From NCBI GenBank assembly GCA_040387095.1, contig JAZKEJ010000003.1, forward strand, positions 20,206 through 84,205: DNA of 64,000 nucleotides. The letters are read 5' to 3'. The notes under the pieces are model-generated. The model worked only from the letters and a program-made list of their open reading frames with translations. It searched no databases and was not told the DNA's origin. Below, piece after piece: positions 16,037-24,894 of this stretch; position 1 is the stretch's first letter, and each line of letters starts with the position of its first letter. Both the position numbers and the translations under genes were made by a program. This DNA is from Methylotenera_A sp040387095. Lineage in GTDB: Bacteria; Pseudomonadota; Gammaproteobacteria; Burkholderiales; Methylophilaceae.

Positions 16037-17038
16037 TTAAGCCTTATTTGCTGAAAGCGGATCTGGAATCAGTCCGCGTTCGCAATCGCGACAACGGCGA
16101 CAAAATTGAGCTAGCCATTGAGTCGGCTCATTGCCAATATTATGTTTGGCATTCGGCTCAAAAAATACTTGGCGCGACAAAGCAAAGAATTGCTCGATTT
16201 CCGATGTGATCGGTTTGAAATTGGGTTTTTGCTCTAAAAATTGACTTAAGTTGCCGCTGAACAAGCTCATGCCTGCTGTCGCGTTAAGTGATTGATGCAT
16301 GCTACTAACCGCTTGCTGCACACCTGCTGGCGTGTTGGGCGATTTGCGGATTAAACGATAGCTTTTTGCAAATGGTCCACCCATGCGCGGTAGCCAAGCG
16401 TGTTTGCCCAGCATGTAAAGTAAGCCCAGCAAACTTAACGCTAAAATGGCGAGCAAAAAATTCAAATATTGCTTTTGCTTGCTGTTATCCAATAGCAGTG
16501 GCCCTCTAAAGTCGGACATGTCCGCTTCTACTTTGACTGCGCCAAATATCGCAATAGGCGAAATTGCAAAATCCCAGCTGGGTATCCGATATTTCACCAC
16601 TTCTTTTGATTGTGTATTGATGATGCGCAAATATTCAGCCGGCAAAGAGCCATGTTTTGCAACTACATTATTGGTAAATACTTGATAACTTAAATGCAAT
16701 GTATGCTTAACAGCATCGTTATTTTCTTTTTTTTCATGCTTGAGATCGCTTAAATCGATACCAATTAACTGGCCTTTGTAACGTCTTTCGTAACCGATAA
16801 TGGGCAAAGACTCATCAATTAATTGGTAAGGTTTTTTAATATTAAGCGTGATAGTGCGCATTAATATATCGCCAACCGTATAACCCACATTGCGCTCAGG
16901 CTCTTGTATCTGCATGCTGACAATGCCAGTTTTAATATCAGGCAGGTTTTCATATTCTAGCGCCTGCGTGTGCAATGCGCTTAGAATTAAAAGTGGACTT
17001 AAAATAATCGCCGGCAGGTATTTTTTTAATAGATTCAT
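16037..17038 (-). CDS. mxaA: MxaA, methanol dehydrogenase maturation protein
   Basis: MxaA is a periplasm-facing membrane protein needed for active calcium-containing methanol dehydrogenase. The 333-aa sequence has a signal peptide ending near HTQALEYE, an extracytoplasmic beta-rich domain with NVGYTVGDIL, and one transmembrane helix (about 193-210). A cytoplasmic tail follows with FSGNLSQFL and EQFFALSRQVFF, the region shared with BatD-like proteins. It lies between mxaS (78 bases upstream) and mxaC (3 bases downstream). Confidence 0.88.
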   Translation of the reverse strand: MNLLKKYLPAIILSPLLILSALHTQALEYENLPDIKTGIVSMQIQEPERNVGYTVGDILMRTITLNIKKPYQLIDESLPIIGYERRYKGQLIGIDLSDLKHEKKENNDAVKHTLHLSYQVFTNNVVAKHGSLPAEYLRIINTQSKEVVKYRIPSWDFAISPIAIFGAVKVEADMSDFRGPLLLDNSKQKQYLNFLLAILALSLLGLLYMLGKHAWLPRMGGPFAKSYRLIRKSPNTPAGVQQAVSSMHQSLNATAGMSLFSGNLSQFLEQKPNFKPITSEIEQFFALSRQVFFEPNAKHNIGNEPTQWLAQFCRRCRDCERGLIPDPLSANKA

Positions 17039-17116
17039 ATGGTTAAGTAATTAGTTTCTTTTGAATTTATTTCTTAGTTATCAATGAATAATTCATTTTG
17101 TATATTATTGTTTTAG

Positions 17117-17980
17117 TTAAGCGGCAACAAATTGATGGAAGTATTCGGTTAAAGCATCCGCATCAAAACTACCTTCCACGTAAAATGGCGGCATATCAAA
17201 CTGCATAAACAGTTTGTAAATTGCTTCGCGGCGCGCTTCAAACGATGCAATGATTTTGTCGCGATATGGTTTACGTAGAAATAAGGTACGTTTTGCGCCC
17301 GTTTCCGGGTCGGTCACTGCGGTAATACCAAACTCGGGCAGATTTTTGTATTCATCCGCATCCCACAAAACCACCGGCACAATATGATGACGCAGTAAAT
17401 TAGCCAGTGACCCTTCTAACTCTTTTAATGGCATGTGGAAATCGGAAATCAAAAACACCAATGAACGCTCGCGCGGTAAATAGCGCCATACGTCTGAAAT
17501 GCCGCTGCCGGAAACTGGCTCTGGATGGTATTCTTTTAAGCGCTCTGCCAATTCAATCGCACGCTGCGATTTAAACGATGCAGTGCTAATCCAATCTTCA
17601 CGAACCACTTCATCAAAACCGACAAAACCAAATGGGTCGGAATTTCTAGTCGCTGAACGCGCAATTGATTCAGCAATATCGGCGGCTTTGCGAATCTTGC
17701 GCTCTTTTGCACCAAAGTTCATGCTGCCCGATAAATCGCAAATGACAAAAACTGGCGTTGCGCTTTTTTGATTGAACAAGCGCACATACACTTGCTCCAT
17801 CGGGTCGCGAATGGTTTGGCGCAAGTCGATACGGCGCGGGTCAGGATAGCTGATTAATGAAGTATGCCCAATAAACTCCATACCCATACCGCGTTGCGTG
17901 CTGGCATGCCTTCCAGGGTGACGACCGCGATTGCGCCAACCGATGTGGTAGCTAAACTCTTTGATATTTTCAATGGACAT
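17117..17980 (-). CDS. mxaS: MxaS, DUF58-family protein of the mxa operon
   Basis: MxaS is a soluble DUF58/vWA-like protein paired with the MoxR ATPase. The 287-aa sequence shows YHIGWRNRGRHPGRH near the N-terminus and a MIDAS-type DLSGS within VFVICDLSGSMNFGAKER (about residue 75). FLISDFHMPL in the middle of the domain is also typical. DUF58 proteins act with MoxR ATPases in assembly of metal-dependent enzymes. It starts 55 bases after the mxaR stop in the same direction. Confidence 0.88.
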   Translation of the reverse strand: MSIENIKEFSYHIGWRNRGRHPGRHASTQRGMGMEFIGHTSLISYPDPRRIDLRQTIRDPMEQVYVRLFNQKSATPVFVICDLSGSMNFGAKERKIRKAADIAESIARSATRNSDPFGFVGFDEVVREDWISTASFKSQRAIELAERLKEYHPEPVSGSGISDVWRYLPRERSLVFLISDFHMPLKELEGSLANLLRHHIVPVVLWDADEYKNLPEFGITAVTDPETGAKRTLFLRKPYRDKIIASFEARREAIYKLFMQFDMPPFYVEGSFDADALTEYFHQFVAA

Positions 17981-18035
17981 CGATGATTATCGCTATGCCT
18001 AAATAATTAAGTATATGAATAGTTAAGTGTATAGA

Positions 18036-19052
18036 TTAAGGCGCAGCAACAGCGTTGATAATATTGCTCAACATTTCGCGCGCAATCTCGGTGCGGCGCA
18101 TTTCATAAACTGGGCTGAACACTAACCTGTGGGCAACAGTTTCATGGAACACCGCGTGAATATCTTCTGGTGTAATGGCTGTGCGTTCATTTAGCCAAGC
18201 ATTGACGCGCGCTGCACGCAACATCATACTCATGCCACGCGGGCTGGCGCCGGCAAGCACCAGGCGATTCATATCCACATTGGTGACTTTTACGCCAAAA
18301 TCTGTCGGTTTACGCGTGGCTTTCCATAGATTTAATGCATATTTTTCAAGTGTTTTTGAGGCATCTACGCTCTTTTGAATTACGCCAGAAAACGCATTTA
18401 ATTCATCGAATTTCAGTACATCCGGTTTAACCGTATCAATCAAGGCGTCCACATTATGGAAGCGCGTATCAAACATCAAGCCAGACATAATGGCGTCGTC
18501 ATTGGGCACCACAATCGGGATTTCCATCATAAAACGGTCACGTGCCGCAGAAGGGATTTCAAAAGTCTCTTCTTTTTCCACTTGGTTGCGATCTGCAAAC
18601 ACAATCATATGTGGGAAGGTATGCTCTTTATTAAATGCAGACAGCGTACGTTCAGCCATCACGCGCAATAGCAATGAGTGCACTTGCGGGCGGGCGCGAT
18701 TAATCTCGTTAAAGAAAAATACCGATAAATTTTCACCTGACATTAATAATGGACCAGCACTCACATGCGGTTTGCCATCTTCGCCCAAATAGGTGTGATA
18801 CACCAAATCGTTTGGCATTAAATCAATGGTGCCTTCGATACGCTGATAACCGCCGCCGATACCGCGTGTAAAAGCGCGCAAGAGCGTAGTTTTGCCCACC
18901 CCCACATCGCCCTCAAGCAATACGTGACCACGCGCAAAAATAGCGATAGTAATTAATCGAACAGGGTTATGCTGACCGACCACTACTTTGTTTACTTCGG
19001 TTTCTAAAGTCAGCGCATGTTGACGCCAGTCGGCTAAAAGACGGTCACTCAT
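18036..19052 (-). CDS. mxaR: MxaR, MoxR-type AAA+ ATPase
   Basis: This 338-aa AAA+ ATPase shows Walker A GDVGVGKTTL (about 47-56), Walker B VFFFNEINRA, sensor-like PSAARDRFMMEIPI, and ASPRGMSMMLRAAR in the lid domain. MoxR/MxaR ATPases are chaperone-like factors for methanol dehydrogenase assembly and begin the RSACKL gene set. It is the first gene of a six-gene minus-strand run. Its upstream region, shared with divergent fabA, contains an 18-base palindrome that is a candidate operator. The structural genes mxaF, mxaJ, mxaG and mxaI are not adjacent. Confidence 0.9.
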   Translation of the reverse strand: MSDRLLADWRQHALTLETEVNKVVVGQHNPVRLITIAIFARGHVLLEGDVGVGKTTLLRAFTRGIGGGYQRIEGTIDLMPNDLVYHTYLGEDGKPHVSAGPLLMSGENLSVFFFNEINRARPQVHSLLLRVMAERTLSAFNKEHTFPHMIVFADRNQVEKEETFEIPSAARDRFMMEIPIVVPNDDAIMSGLMFDTRFHNVDALIDTVKPDVLKFDELNAFSGVIQKSVDASKTLEKYALNLWKATRKPTDFGVKVTNVDMNRLVLAGASPRGMSMMLRAARVNAWLNERTAITPEDIHAVFHETVAHRLVFSPVYEMRRTEIAREMLSNIINAVAAP

Positions 19053-19368
19053 TGAGTTTTTCCTAAATTTAAATGATTAGTAATGGTTAACAGCTTAGGG
19101 GATAGTTATACAATATTAACAAACAGATTTGAAATATTAATTTACAATTTGTTAACAATATAAAGCAATTTTTATCACGTGTATACAGATTTGTATACTA
19201 TTAATAAACTAGAAATATATTGTAAAAGTTTTAGCATTGCTCAAAATAGTGGATAATTTAGTTTGTGCTTATACAACTGCGTTCTTATTTTCTAAAATTA
19301 TAATTAGAACGCTGTAAAATAGATAACATTAATGTATTAAAACAAAAACTTAAAAGATTAAATAATCA
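19053..19368. other. Divergent regulatory region between mxaR and fabA
   Basis: About 316 strongly AT-rich bases separate two divergent genes and carry no credible gene. They must hold the promoters of the mxaRSACKL operon and of fabA-fabB. One clear palindrome (19181-19198) is present. The region also contains GTTAACAATA-like A/T repeats, but no other element that I can assign. Confidence 0.6.
19181..19198. promoter_or_regulatory. 18-base palindrome, candidate operator
   Basis: GTATACA-GATT-TGTATAC is a perfect inverted repeat with seven-base arms and a four-base spacer. It lies about 130 bases upstream of the mxaR start and about 170 bases upstream of fabA. The size fits a dimeric regulator of TetR, GntR or LacI type. 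Which of the two promoters it controls cannot be told. Confidence 0.5.
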
Positions 19369-19887
19369 ATGACGACTAAACAGAATAGCTTTACCAAAGA
19401 AGAATTATTAAAATGCGGCAGAGGCGAAATGTTTGGCCCAGGCAACGCGCAATTACCGTTACCGCCTATGTTGATGTTTGATCGCATTGTGAAAATTACA
19501 GAAGGCGATGGCAAATATGGGCAAGGGCAAATTATTGCAGAGTTGGATATTCGACCTGACTTATGGTTTTTCGAATGCCATTTTACGGGAGACCCAGTGA
19601 TGCCGGGTTGTTTAGGTTTAGATGCCATGTGGCAATTGGTTGGTTTTTACTTAGGCTGGATGGGTGGGCCAGGCCGCGGTCGTGCGCTTGGCGCAGGCGA
19701 AGTGAAGTTTAGCGGCCAGGTATTACCGACTGCTAAAATGGCGACTTATACCATTGATTTAAAACGTGTGATTATGCGTAAATTAGTCATGGGTATTGCT
19801 GACGCAACCTTGACATTAGATGGCCGCGAGATTTACGCAGCCAATGATTTGCGCGTAGGATTGTTTACGCGCACGGATAATTTTTAA
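19369..19887 (+). CDS. fabA: 3-hydroxyacyl-[acyl-carrier-protein] dehydratase/isomerase FabA
   Basis: FabA dehydrates 3-hydroxydecanoyl-ACP and isomerises the trans-2 to the cis-3 double bond, committing chains to unsaturated fatty acid synthesis. The hot-dog-fold active site is intact, with H71 in FFECHFTGDPVMPG and D85 in LGLDAMWQ (E. coli H70 and D84). The product is 172 aa as expected. fabB follows 48 bases after the stop, the standard anaerobic-type unsaturated fatty acid pair. Confidence 0.98.
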   Translation: MTTKQNSFTKEELLKCGRGEMFGPGNAQLPLPPMLMFDRIVKITEGDGKYGQGQIIAELDIRPDLWFFECHFTGDPVMPGCLGLDAMWQLVGFYLGWMGGPGRGRALGAGEVKFSGQVLPTAKMATYTIDLKRVIMRKLVMGIADATLTLDGREIYAANDLRVGLFTRTDNF

Positions 19888-19935
19888 GCGCGTATTTTGT
19901 ATGCATAATAAAGAAATTTTTTGGGAGAACACGCA

Positions 19936-21180
19936 ATGCGTCGTGTCGTAATCACTGGGCTAGGCATCGTATCTAGCCTTGGTAACAATAAAGCAGAAGT
20001 AAAAGAGAGCTTATATACAGGCAAATCTGGGATTAGCTTTCAGCCGGAATATGCAGAGCGCGGTTTACGCTCGCATGTGGCGGGGAGTGTAAAAAACTTG
20101 GATATTGAAGCATTAATTGATCGTAAATTATTGCGTTTTATGGCCAAAGGTCATGCTTACGCTTGGTTAGCAATGCAGGAAGCGATTGCTGATGCAAATT
20201 TACCTGAAGAACAAGTTTCTAGTATTCGCACCGGTTTGATTGTTGGCGCTGGCGGCGCATCACATGAGAGTATTTCAGAAGGCATTGATGCTTTGCGTGA
20301 AAAAGGTGTACGCAGAGTAGGGCCATATATGGTTACTAAAAGTATGAGTAGCGGTATAGCCGCCTGCTTGGCGACAGGTGCAAAAATCAAGGGTATCAAT
20401 TACGGTATCAGCTCGGCTTGCTCTACCAGCGCGCACTGTATTGGCGCGGGTGTTGAGCAGATTCAACTGGGGAAACAAGATATTATCTTTGCAGGTGGTG
20501 GTGAAGAAGAGCATTGGACGCTTTCTTTTATGTTTGATGCAATGGGTGCACTCAGCAGTAAATACAATGATACGCCTGATAAAGCCTCACGAACTTATGA
20601 TGCAAACCGTGATGGTTTTGTGATATCGGGCGGTGGCGGTATTGTGATTTTGGAAGAATACGAACACGCAAAAGCACGTGGCGCAAAAATTTATGCAGAA
20701 GTCATTGGTTATGGCGCCACATCGGATGGTTACGATATGGTGGCACCAAGCGGTGAAGGTGCAGAGCGCTGTATGAAGTTGGCGCTAACAGATCACGAAG
20801 GCAAAAAAATAGACCATGTGGATTATATCAATACGCATGGAACCAGCACGCCTGTTGGTGATACCAAGGAATTGGAAGCAATTCATGCCGTTTTTAGCAG
20901 TGGCGAATATGGTGAGTTGCCTGCAATTGCATCAACCAAATCACTTTCTGGCCATGCCTTAGGTGCGGCCGGTGTGAATGAAGCAATCTACACGTTGATT
21001 ATGATGGAAAACAATTTTATCGCCGCTTCAGCCAATATTGAAACACTTGATCCGGCAGCAGTTGGTTTGCCGATCGCAACAAAACGTATTGATAACGTAA
21101 AAATTGAAACAGCGTTATCTAATAGCTTTGGTTTTGGTGGCACAAATGCCACCTTGACCTTATCGACCAAATATTTATAG
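19936..21180 (+). CDS. fabB: Beta-ketoacyl-ACP synthase I
   Basis: FabB elongates acyl-ACP chains with malonyl-ACP and is required to extend the cis-3-decenoyl product of FabA. The Cys-His-His triad is visible in SSACSTSAHCIGAG, NTHGTSTPVGD and SLSGHALGAAG; GFGGTNATL closes the thiolase fold. I start at ATG 19936, where GGGAG (19923-19927) is eight bases upstream, rather than at an in-frame TTG at 19921. This gives 414 aa. Together with FabA it makes the cell's unsaturated fatty acids. Confidence 0.97.
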   Translation: MRRVVITGLGIVSSLGNNKAEVKESLYTGKSGISFQPEYAERGLRSHVAGSVKNLDIEALIDRKLLRFMAKGHAYAWLAMQEAIADANLPEEQVSSIRTGLIVGAGGASHESISEGIDALREKGVRRVGPYMVTKSMSSGIAACLATGAKIKGINYGISSACSTSAHCIGAGVEQIQLGKQDIIFAGGGEEEHWTLSFMFDAMGALSSKYNDTPDKASRTYDANRDGFVISGGGGIVILEEYEHAKARGAKIYAEVIGYGATSDGYDMVAPSGEGAERCMKLALTDHEGKKIDHVDYINTHGTSTPVGDTKELEAIHAVFSSGEYGELPAIASTKSLSGHALGAAGVNEAIYTLIMMENNFIAASANIETLDPAAVGLPIATKRIDNVKIETALSNSFGFGGTNATLTLSTKYL

Positions 21181-21206
21181 TGGTATTTGATTGGTTTAAT
21201 TAAAGT

Positions 21207-21280
21207 AAAAAAAGCCATTAGCCAGAGTTAATCATGAAAATAAAGCTGCAGATTAGCCTATTGTTCTTAATGGCTTTTTT
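21207..21280 (+). promoter_or_regulatory. Terminator-like long hairpin spanning a start codon
   Basis: AAAAAAGCCATTA (about 21208-21220) pairs perfectly with TAATGGCTTTTTT (21268-21280). The 47-base loop contains the ribosome-binding region and ATG (21234) of the following lipoprotein gene, while the 3' arm lies inside its signal-peptide codons. A GC-containing stem followed by a T-run looks like an intrinsic terminator for fabB that intrudes into the next gene. It could also act as an attenuator of that gene. Confidence 0.5.
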
Positions 21281-21779
21281 ATCAAGCTGTGCATCGTTAG
21301 GTGATCGCACTGTCCATATAACTGAAGCGCAAATCCAACAAAAACTCAACGAAAAATTGGCAGTGCCGATTCAGTTGTTGAAAGTTTTTGATGTAAATCT
21401 GAGCAACTCAATAGTGAAATTTGACCAAGCAACTGATCGCATGCAAACTACACTAGATACGGTATTAAACAGTTCTTTACTTGATAAAAGCATTGCTGGA
21501 AAGCTGGGCATCTCGGGAAAATTACGTTTTGATGCGGCAAGCCAATCGATTGTGTTAGATGAACCGCAGATTGACCAATTTAACTTCGATGATGCCGATC
21601 ATGAATACAATGAAATCGTCAACGAGCTAACCAAAACGCTCGGTAGCCAAATGTTAAGCGGCATAACTTTATATACAGTGAAGCCGGAAGATTTGCAGTT
21701 TGGCGGCGCGACTTACAGTCCTAAAGATATTCAGATTACCGATAGAGGCTTGCAGTTAACGCTGACTCCTGCCAAATAA
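21234..21779 (+). CDS. DUF1439 family lipoprotein (YceB-like)
   Basis: This 181-aa predicted outer-membrane or periplasmic lipoprotein has a signal peptide with lipobox LSSC (cysteine at about 19). A mixed alpha/beta domain follows, with ITEAQIQQKLNEKL and the closing GITLYTVKPEDLQF and KDIQITDRGLQLTL. That pattern fits DUF1439, represented by E. coli YceB, whose role is unknown. The start at 21234 lies in the loop of a terminator-like hairpin. It is 53 bases downstream of fabB. Confidence 0.8.
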   Translation: MKIKLQISLLFLMAFLSSCASLGDRTVHITEAQIQQKLNEKLAVPIQLLKVFDVNLSNSIVKFDQATDRMQTTLDTVLNSSLLDKSIAGKLGISGKLRFDAASQSIVLDEPQIDQFNFDDADHEYNEIVNELTKTLGSQMLSGITLYTVKPEDLQFGGATYSPKDIQITDRGLQLTLTPAK

Positions 21780-21787
21780 GTTTGGAT

Positions 21788-22156
21788 TTATAGAATCAAT
21801 GCCGCTGCCACATTGCGGCCTTCGCTCATTAAAATATTATAGGTTCTGCAAGCTGCGGCGGTGGTCATACATTCAACCGGAATATTTTTTTCTATCAGAT
21901 TCTGCGCTAATGTAGGGTGCAAAAACTGATGTTTTAAGCCCGTGCCAAGTAGCAATACTTCAGGGTTGATGTCGATAATCTCATTAAAGTGTGCTGATGT
22001 TAATTCGGCAAAACTGGCGACTTTCCAATCTAAAATGAGCTGATTCGCCAGCACAATCAGATTTTGTGAATAGCGCGTTTTATTAATCTCAACAAAATCT
22101 TCGCCATACGCAGTAATTAAATTATTGTTCTCAGCCGTGGTTAAATGTAATTTCAT
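21788..22156 (-). CDS. Mth938-like domain protein (DUF498)
   Basis: This 122-aa soluble protein belongs to the Mth938/NDUFAF3-like fold. Seen motifs are ITAYGEDFVEINKTRY near the N-terminus, PEVLLLGTGLKHQFL in the middle and VECMTTAAACRTYNILMSEGR near the C-terminus. Bacterial members are widespread but functionally uncharacterised; the mitochondrial homologue is a complex I assembly factor. The gene ends eight bases from the convergent lipoprotein gene and is divergent from alaA. Confidence 0.85.
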   Translation of the reverse strand: MKLHLTTAENNNLITAYGEDFVEINKTRYSQNLIVLANQLILDWKVASFAELTSAHFNEIIDINPEVLLLGTGLKHQFLHPTLAQNLIEKNIPVECMTTAAACRTYNILMSEGRNVAAALIL

Positions 22157-22277
22157 GCTGCTATTTTAGCGTGGCTTTGATTGAAGAAAAACCTTTTTCT
22201 AAGGTAAACTGATGGATTGTACTTAACGCTTTTTTAACCCCAAATTTTAACTAAATCACTCATTAACAATCCATTTT

Positions 22278-23525
22278 ATGCAGCCTTTACTCAAATCCAA
22301 CAAACTCGCTAACGTTTGCTACGATATTCGTGGCCCGGTGTTGCAGCGAGCGCGCCAGATGGAAGAGGAAGGTCAGCGCATTATCAAACTCAATATTGGC
22401 AATCCTGCCGCTTTTGGTTTTGAAGTGCCGGAAGAAATTCAGCTGGATGTGATTCGCAATATGGGTGAAGCGGGCGGTTATACCGATTCTAAAGGTCTAT
22501 TCGCGCCGCGAAAAGCCATTATGCATTACACGCAAAGCAAGCATATTGCCAATGTGACGGTGGACGACATCATTATCGGCAATGGCGTTTCCGAGTTGAT
22601 TGTAATGGCCATGCAAGCGCTGGTGAATAATGGCGACCAGTTATTGGTGCCTATGCCTGATTATCCTTTATGGACGGCTGCGGTTACATTGGCAGGCGGC
22701 ACGGCACGGCATTATCTTTGTGATGAAGCCACTGGCTGGTTACCAGATTTAAAAGATATCGAAGCGAAAATCACGGCAAATACGCGGGGGATTGTGGTCA
22801 TTAACCCTAATAATCCGACAGGCGCGCTTTACCCAAAAGAAACGCTACTTGGCATTATCGAAATCGCGCGTCATCACGGTTTGGTAGTATTTGCCGATGA
22901 GATTTACGACAAGGTTTTATACGATGAAGCCGAACACGTTTCGATGGCATCGCTTGCAGAGGATGTGTTGTTCGTCACCTTTAATGGCTTATCAAAAAAT
23001 TACCGCACCTGTGGTTATCGCGCCGGTTGGATGGTTATATCCGGCAATAAAAGCGCAGCTACGGATTATGTAGAAGGCTTGAATATGTTAGCTTCTATGC
23101 GTTTGTGCGCTAATGTGCCAGGGCAGTTAGCCATACAAACTGCATTGGGTGGCTACCAAAGTATCGATGATTTAGTAGCGCCTGCTGGCCGACTCTGTAA
23201 ACAGCGCGATTTGGCTTATGACTTGATCACAGCCATTCCCGGTGTCACCTGCGTGAAACCGAAAGCTGCAATGTATCTATTTCCTAAATTGGATGCAAAA
23301 ATATATCCAATTAAGGACGATCAGCAATTTATCTTGGATTTATTACTCGAAGAAAAAGTATTGCTGGTGCAGGGTACTGGCTTTAATTGGAAAACGCCAG
23401 ATCATTTCCGCGTGGTTTTTTTACCCAATGTAGATGATTTAACCGAAGCAATTAAACGCATCGCTAGTTTCTTGGAGCGATATAGGAAAAAACATAGCAA
23501 AAAATTAGATGGAGTAACAGTTTGA
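22278..23525 (+). CDS. alaA: Alanine/valine-pyruvate type aminotransferase AlaA
   Basis: AlaA is a PLP-dependent class I/II aminotransferase forming alanine from pyruvate and glutamate. The 415-aa protein begins with SNKLANVCYDIRGPVL and shows LNIGNPAAFGFE, VINPNNPTGALYP, and the PLP lysine in FNGLSKNYRTCGYRAGW. Betaproteobacterial genomes commonly place it upstream of hom and thrC. Here its TGA stop overlaps the TTG start of hom, so the two are translationally coupled. Some homologues are annotated as aspartate aminotransferase, so substrate breadth is uncertain. Confidence 0.92.
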   Translation: MQPLLKSNKLANVCYDIRGPVLQRARQMEEEGQRIIKLNIGNPAAFGFEVPEEIQLDVIRNMGEAGGYTDSKGLFAPRKAIMHYTQSKHIANVTVDDIIIGNGVSELIVMAMQALVNNGDQLLVPMPDYPLWTAAVTLAGGTARHYLCDEATGWLPDLKDIEAKITANTRGIVVINPNNPTGALYPKETLLGIIEIARHHGLVVFADEIYDKVLYDEAEHVSMASLAEDVLFVTFNGLSKNYRTCGYRAGWMVISGNKSAATDYVEGLNMLASMRLCANVPGQLAIQTALGGYQSIDDLVAPAGRLCKQRDLAYDLITAIPGVTCVKPKAAMYLFPKLDAKIYPIKDDQQFILDLLLEEKVLLVQGTGFNWKTPDHFRVVFLPNVDDLTEAIKRIASFLERYRKKHSKKLDGVTV

Positions 23526-24850
23526 AGCAAGATAATTTGAAAGAGTTACGTGTAGGACTTTTAGGTATTGGTACCGTTGGTGGCGGTACTTACAATGTAT
23601 TAACGCGCAACGCAGCAGAAATTACACGCCGCACTGGCGTGGCGATTAATGTATTGCAAGTGGCTGATAAGAATATAGACCATGCTAAAAAAATCACAGG
23701 CGGCAATACACTATTATCGACGGATGCATTTGCGATTGTGAACAATCCAGAAATTGATGTGGTAGTTGAATTAATCGGTGGCTACACCTTAAGCAAAGAT
23801 CTGGTATTAAAAGCCATTGCCAATGGCAAGCACGTTGTTACAGCGAATAAGGCATTAATAGCATTACATGGTAATGAAATTTTTGCAGCAGCCCAACAAG
23901 CAGGTGTGATTGTTGCATTCGAGGCTGCAGTAGCTGGTGGTATTCCTATCATCAAAGCTTTGCGCGAAGGTTTAGGCGCGAACCGCATTGAGTGGGTTGC
24001 TGGCATTATCAACGGCACCACCAACTTCATACTGACTGAAATGCGCGAAAAAGGCTTGGCCTTTGCCGATGTATTGGGCGAAGCGCAACGCTTGGGCTAT
24101 GCTGAAGCGGACCCTACCTTTGACGTAGAAGGCATTGATGCCGCGCATAAGTTAACGATTATGGCGGCGATTGCATTTGGCATGCCGATGAAGTTTGAAC
24201 AGGCTTATACCGAAGGCATTACCAAATTACAGCAAACCGATATTAAGTATGCTGAAGAGCTAGGTTATCGCGTGAAGCTGTTAGGTATTACCAAACAAGC
24301 CGAGGGTGGCGTAGAACTTCGCGTGCATCCAACATTAATTCCAGAAAAACGTCTAGTCGCTAATGTGAATGGCGCGATGAACGCCGTGGTTGTGAAAGGC
24401 GATGCAGTAGGCCCAACCTTGTATTATGGCGCGGGTGCTGGTGCTGAGCCAACAGCCAGTGCAGTGGTTGCCGATTTAATGGATGTCGCAAGGTTAAGTA
24501 GCGCGACAGCAGAGCAACGTGTGCCTTACTTAGGCTTTCAAGCTGGACAGTTGAATGATTTGCCTATTTTGCCGATATCGGAAATCAATAGTGCTTACTA
24601 TTTGCGTCTGCGTGCTTCAGATGAACCTGGCGTGTTGGCTAGTGTAACCAAAATCCTGGCAGATCGTAACATCTCAATCGATGCCATGTTGCAAAAGGAA
24701 CCAGCCGATAATGAAACCGAAGCGGATATTGTGATTTTGACGCATGTGACAAAAGAGAAAAATATGGATGCAGGTATTGCAGAAATGGAAGCGCTGCCAG
24801 CGATTGTCGGCAAATTGGTTAAAATCCGTATGGAAGAGTTGGCCCGATAA
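23522..24850 (+). CDS. hom: Homoserine dehydrogenase
   Basis: Homoserine dehydrogenase reduces aspartate semialdehyde to homoserine on the threonine/methionine branch. The 442-aa monofunctional enzyme has the NAD(P)-binding start GLLGIGTVGGGTYNVL, VTANKALIALHG, and GIINGTTNFILTEM. A C-terminal ACT domain (about 360-440) is likely to give threonine feedback control. The start is TTG at 23522, with GGAG at 23511-23514 seven bases upstream, overlapping the alaA stop by four bases. thrC follows after 44 bases, which leaves no room for thrB here. Confidence 0.97.
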   Translation: MKQDNLKELRVGLLGIGTVGGGTYNVLTRNAAEITRRTGVAINVLQVADKNIDHAKKITGGNTLLSTDAFAIVNNPEIDVVVELIGGYTLSKDLVLKAIANGKHVVTANKALIALHGNEIFAAAQQAGVIVAFEAAVAGGIPIIKALREGLGANRIEWVAGIINGTTNFILTEMREKGLAFADVLGEAQRLGYAEADPTFDVEGIDAAHKLTIMAAIAFGMPMKFEQAYTEGITKLQQTDIKYAEELGYRVKLLGITKQAEGGVELRVHPTLIPEKRLVANVNGAMNAVVVKGDAVGPTLYYGAGAGAEPTASAVVADLMDVARLSSATAEQRVPYLGFQAGQLNDLPILPISEINSAYYLRLRASDEPGVLASVTKILADRNISIDAMLQKEPADNETEADIVILTHVTKEKNMDAGIAEMEALPAIVGKLVKIRMEELAR

Positions 24851-24894
24851 AAACGTTTACATTAAGTCAGTTCAATTATTAAAGTTAACAAGCA

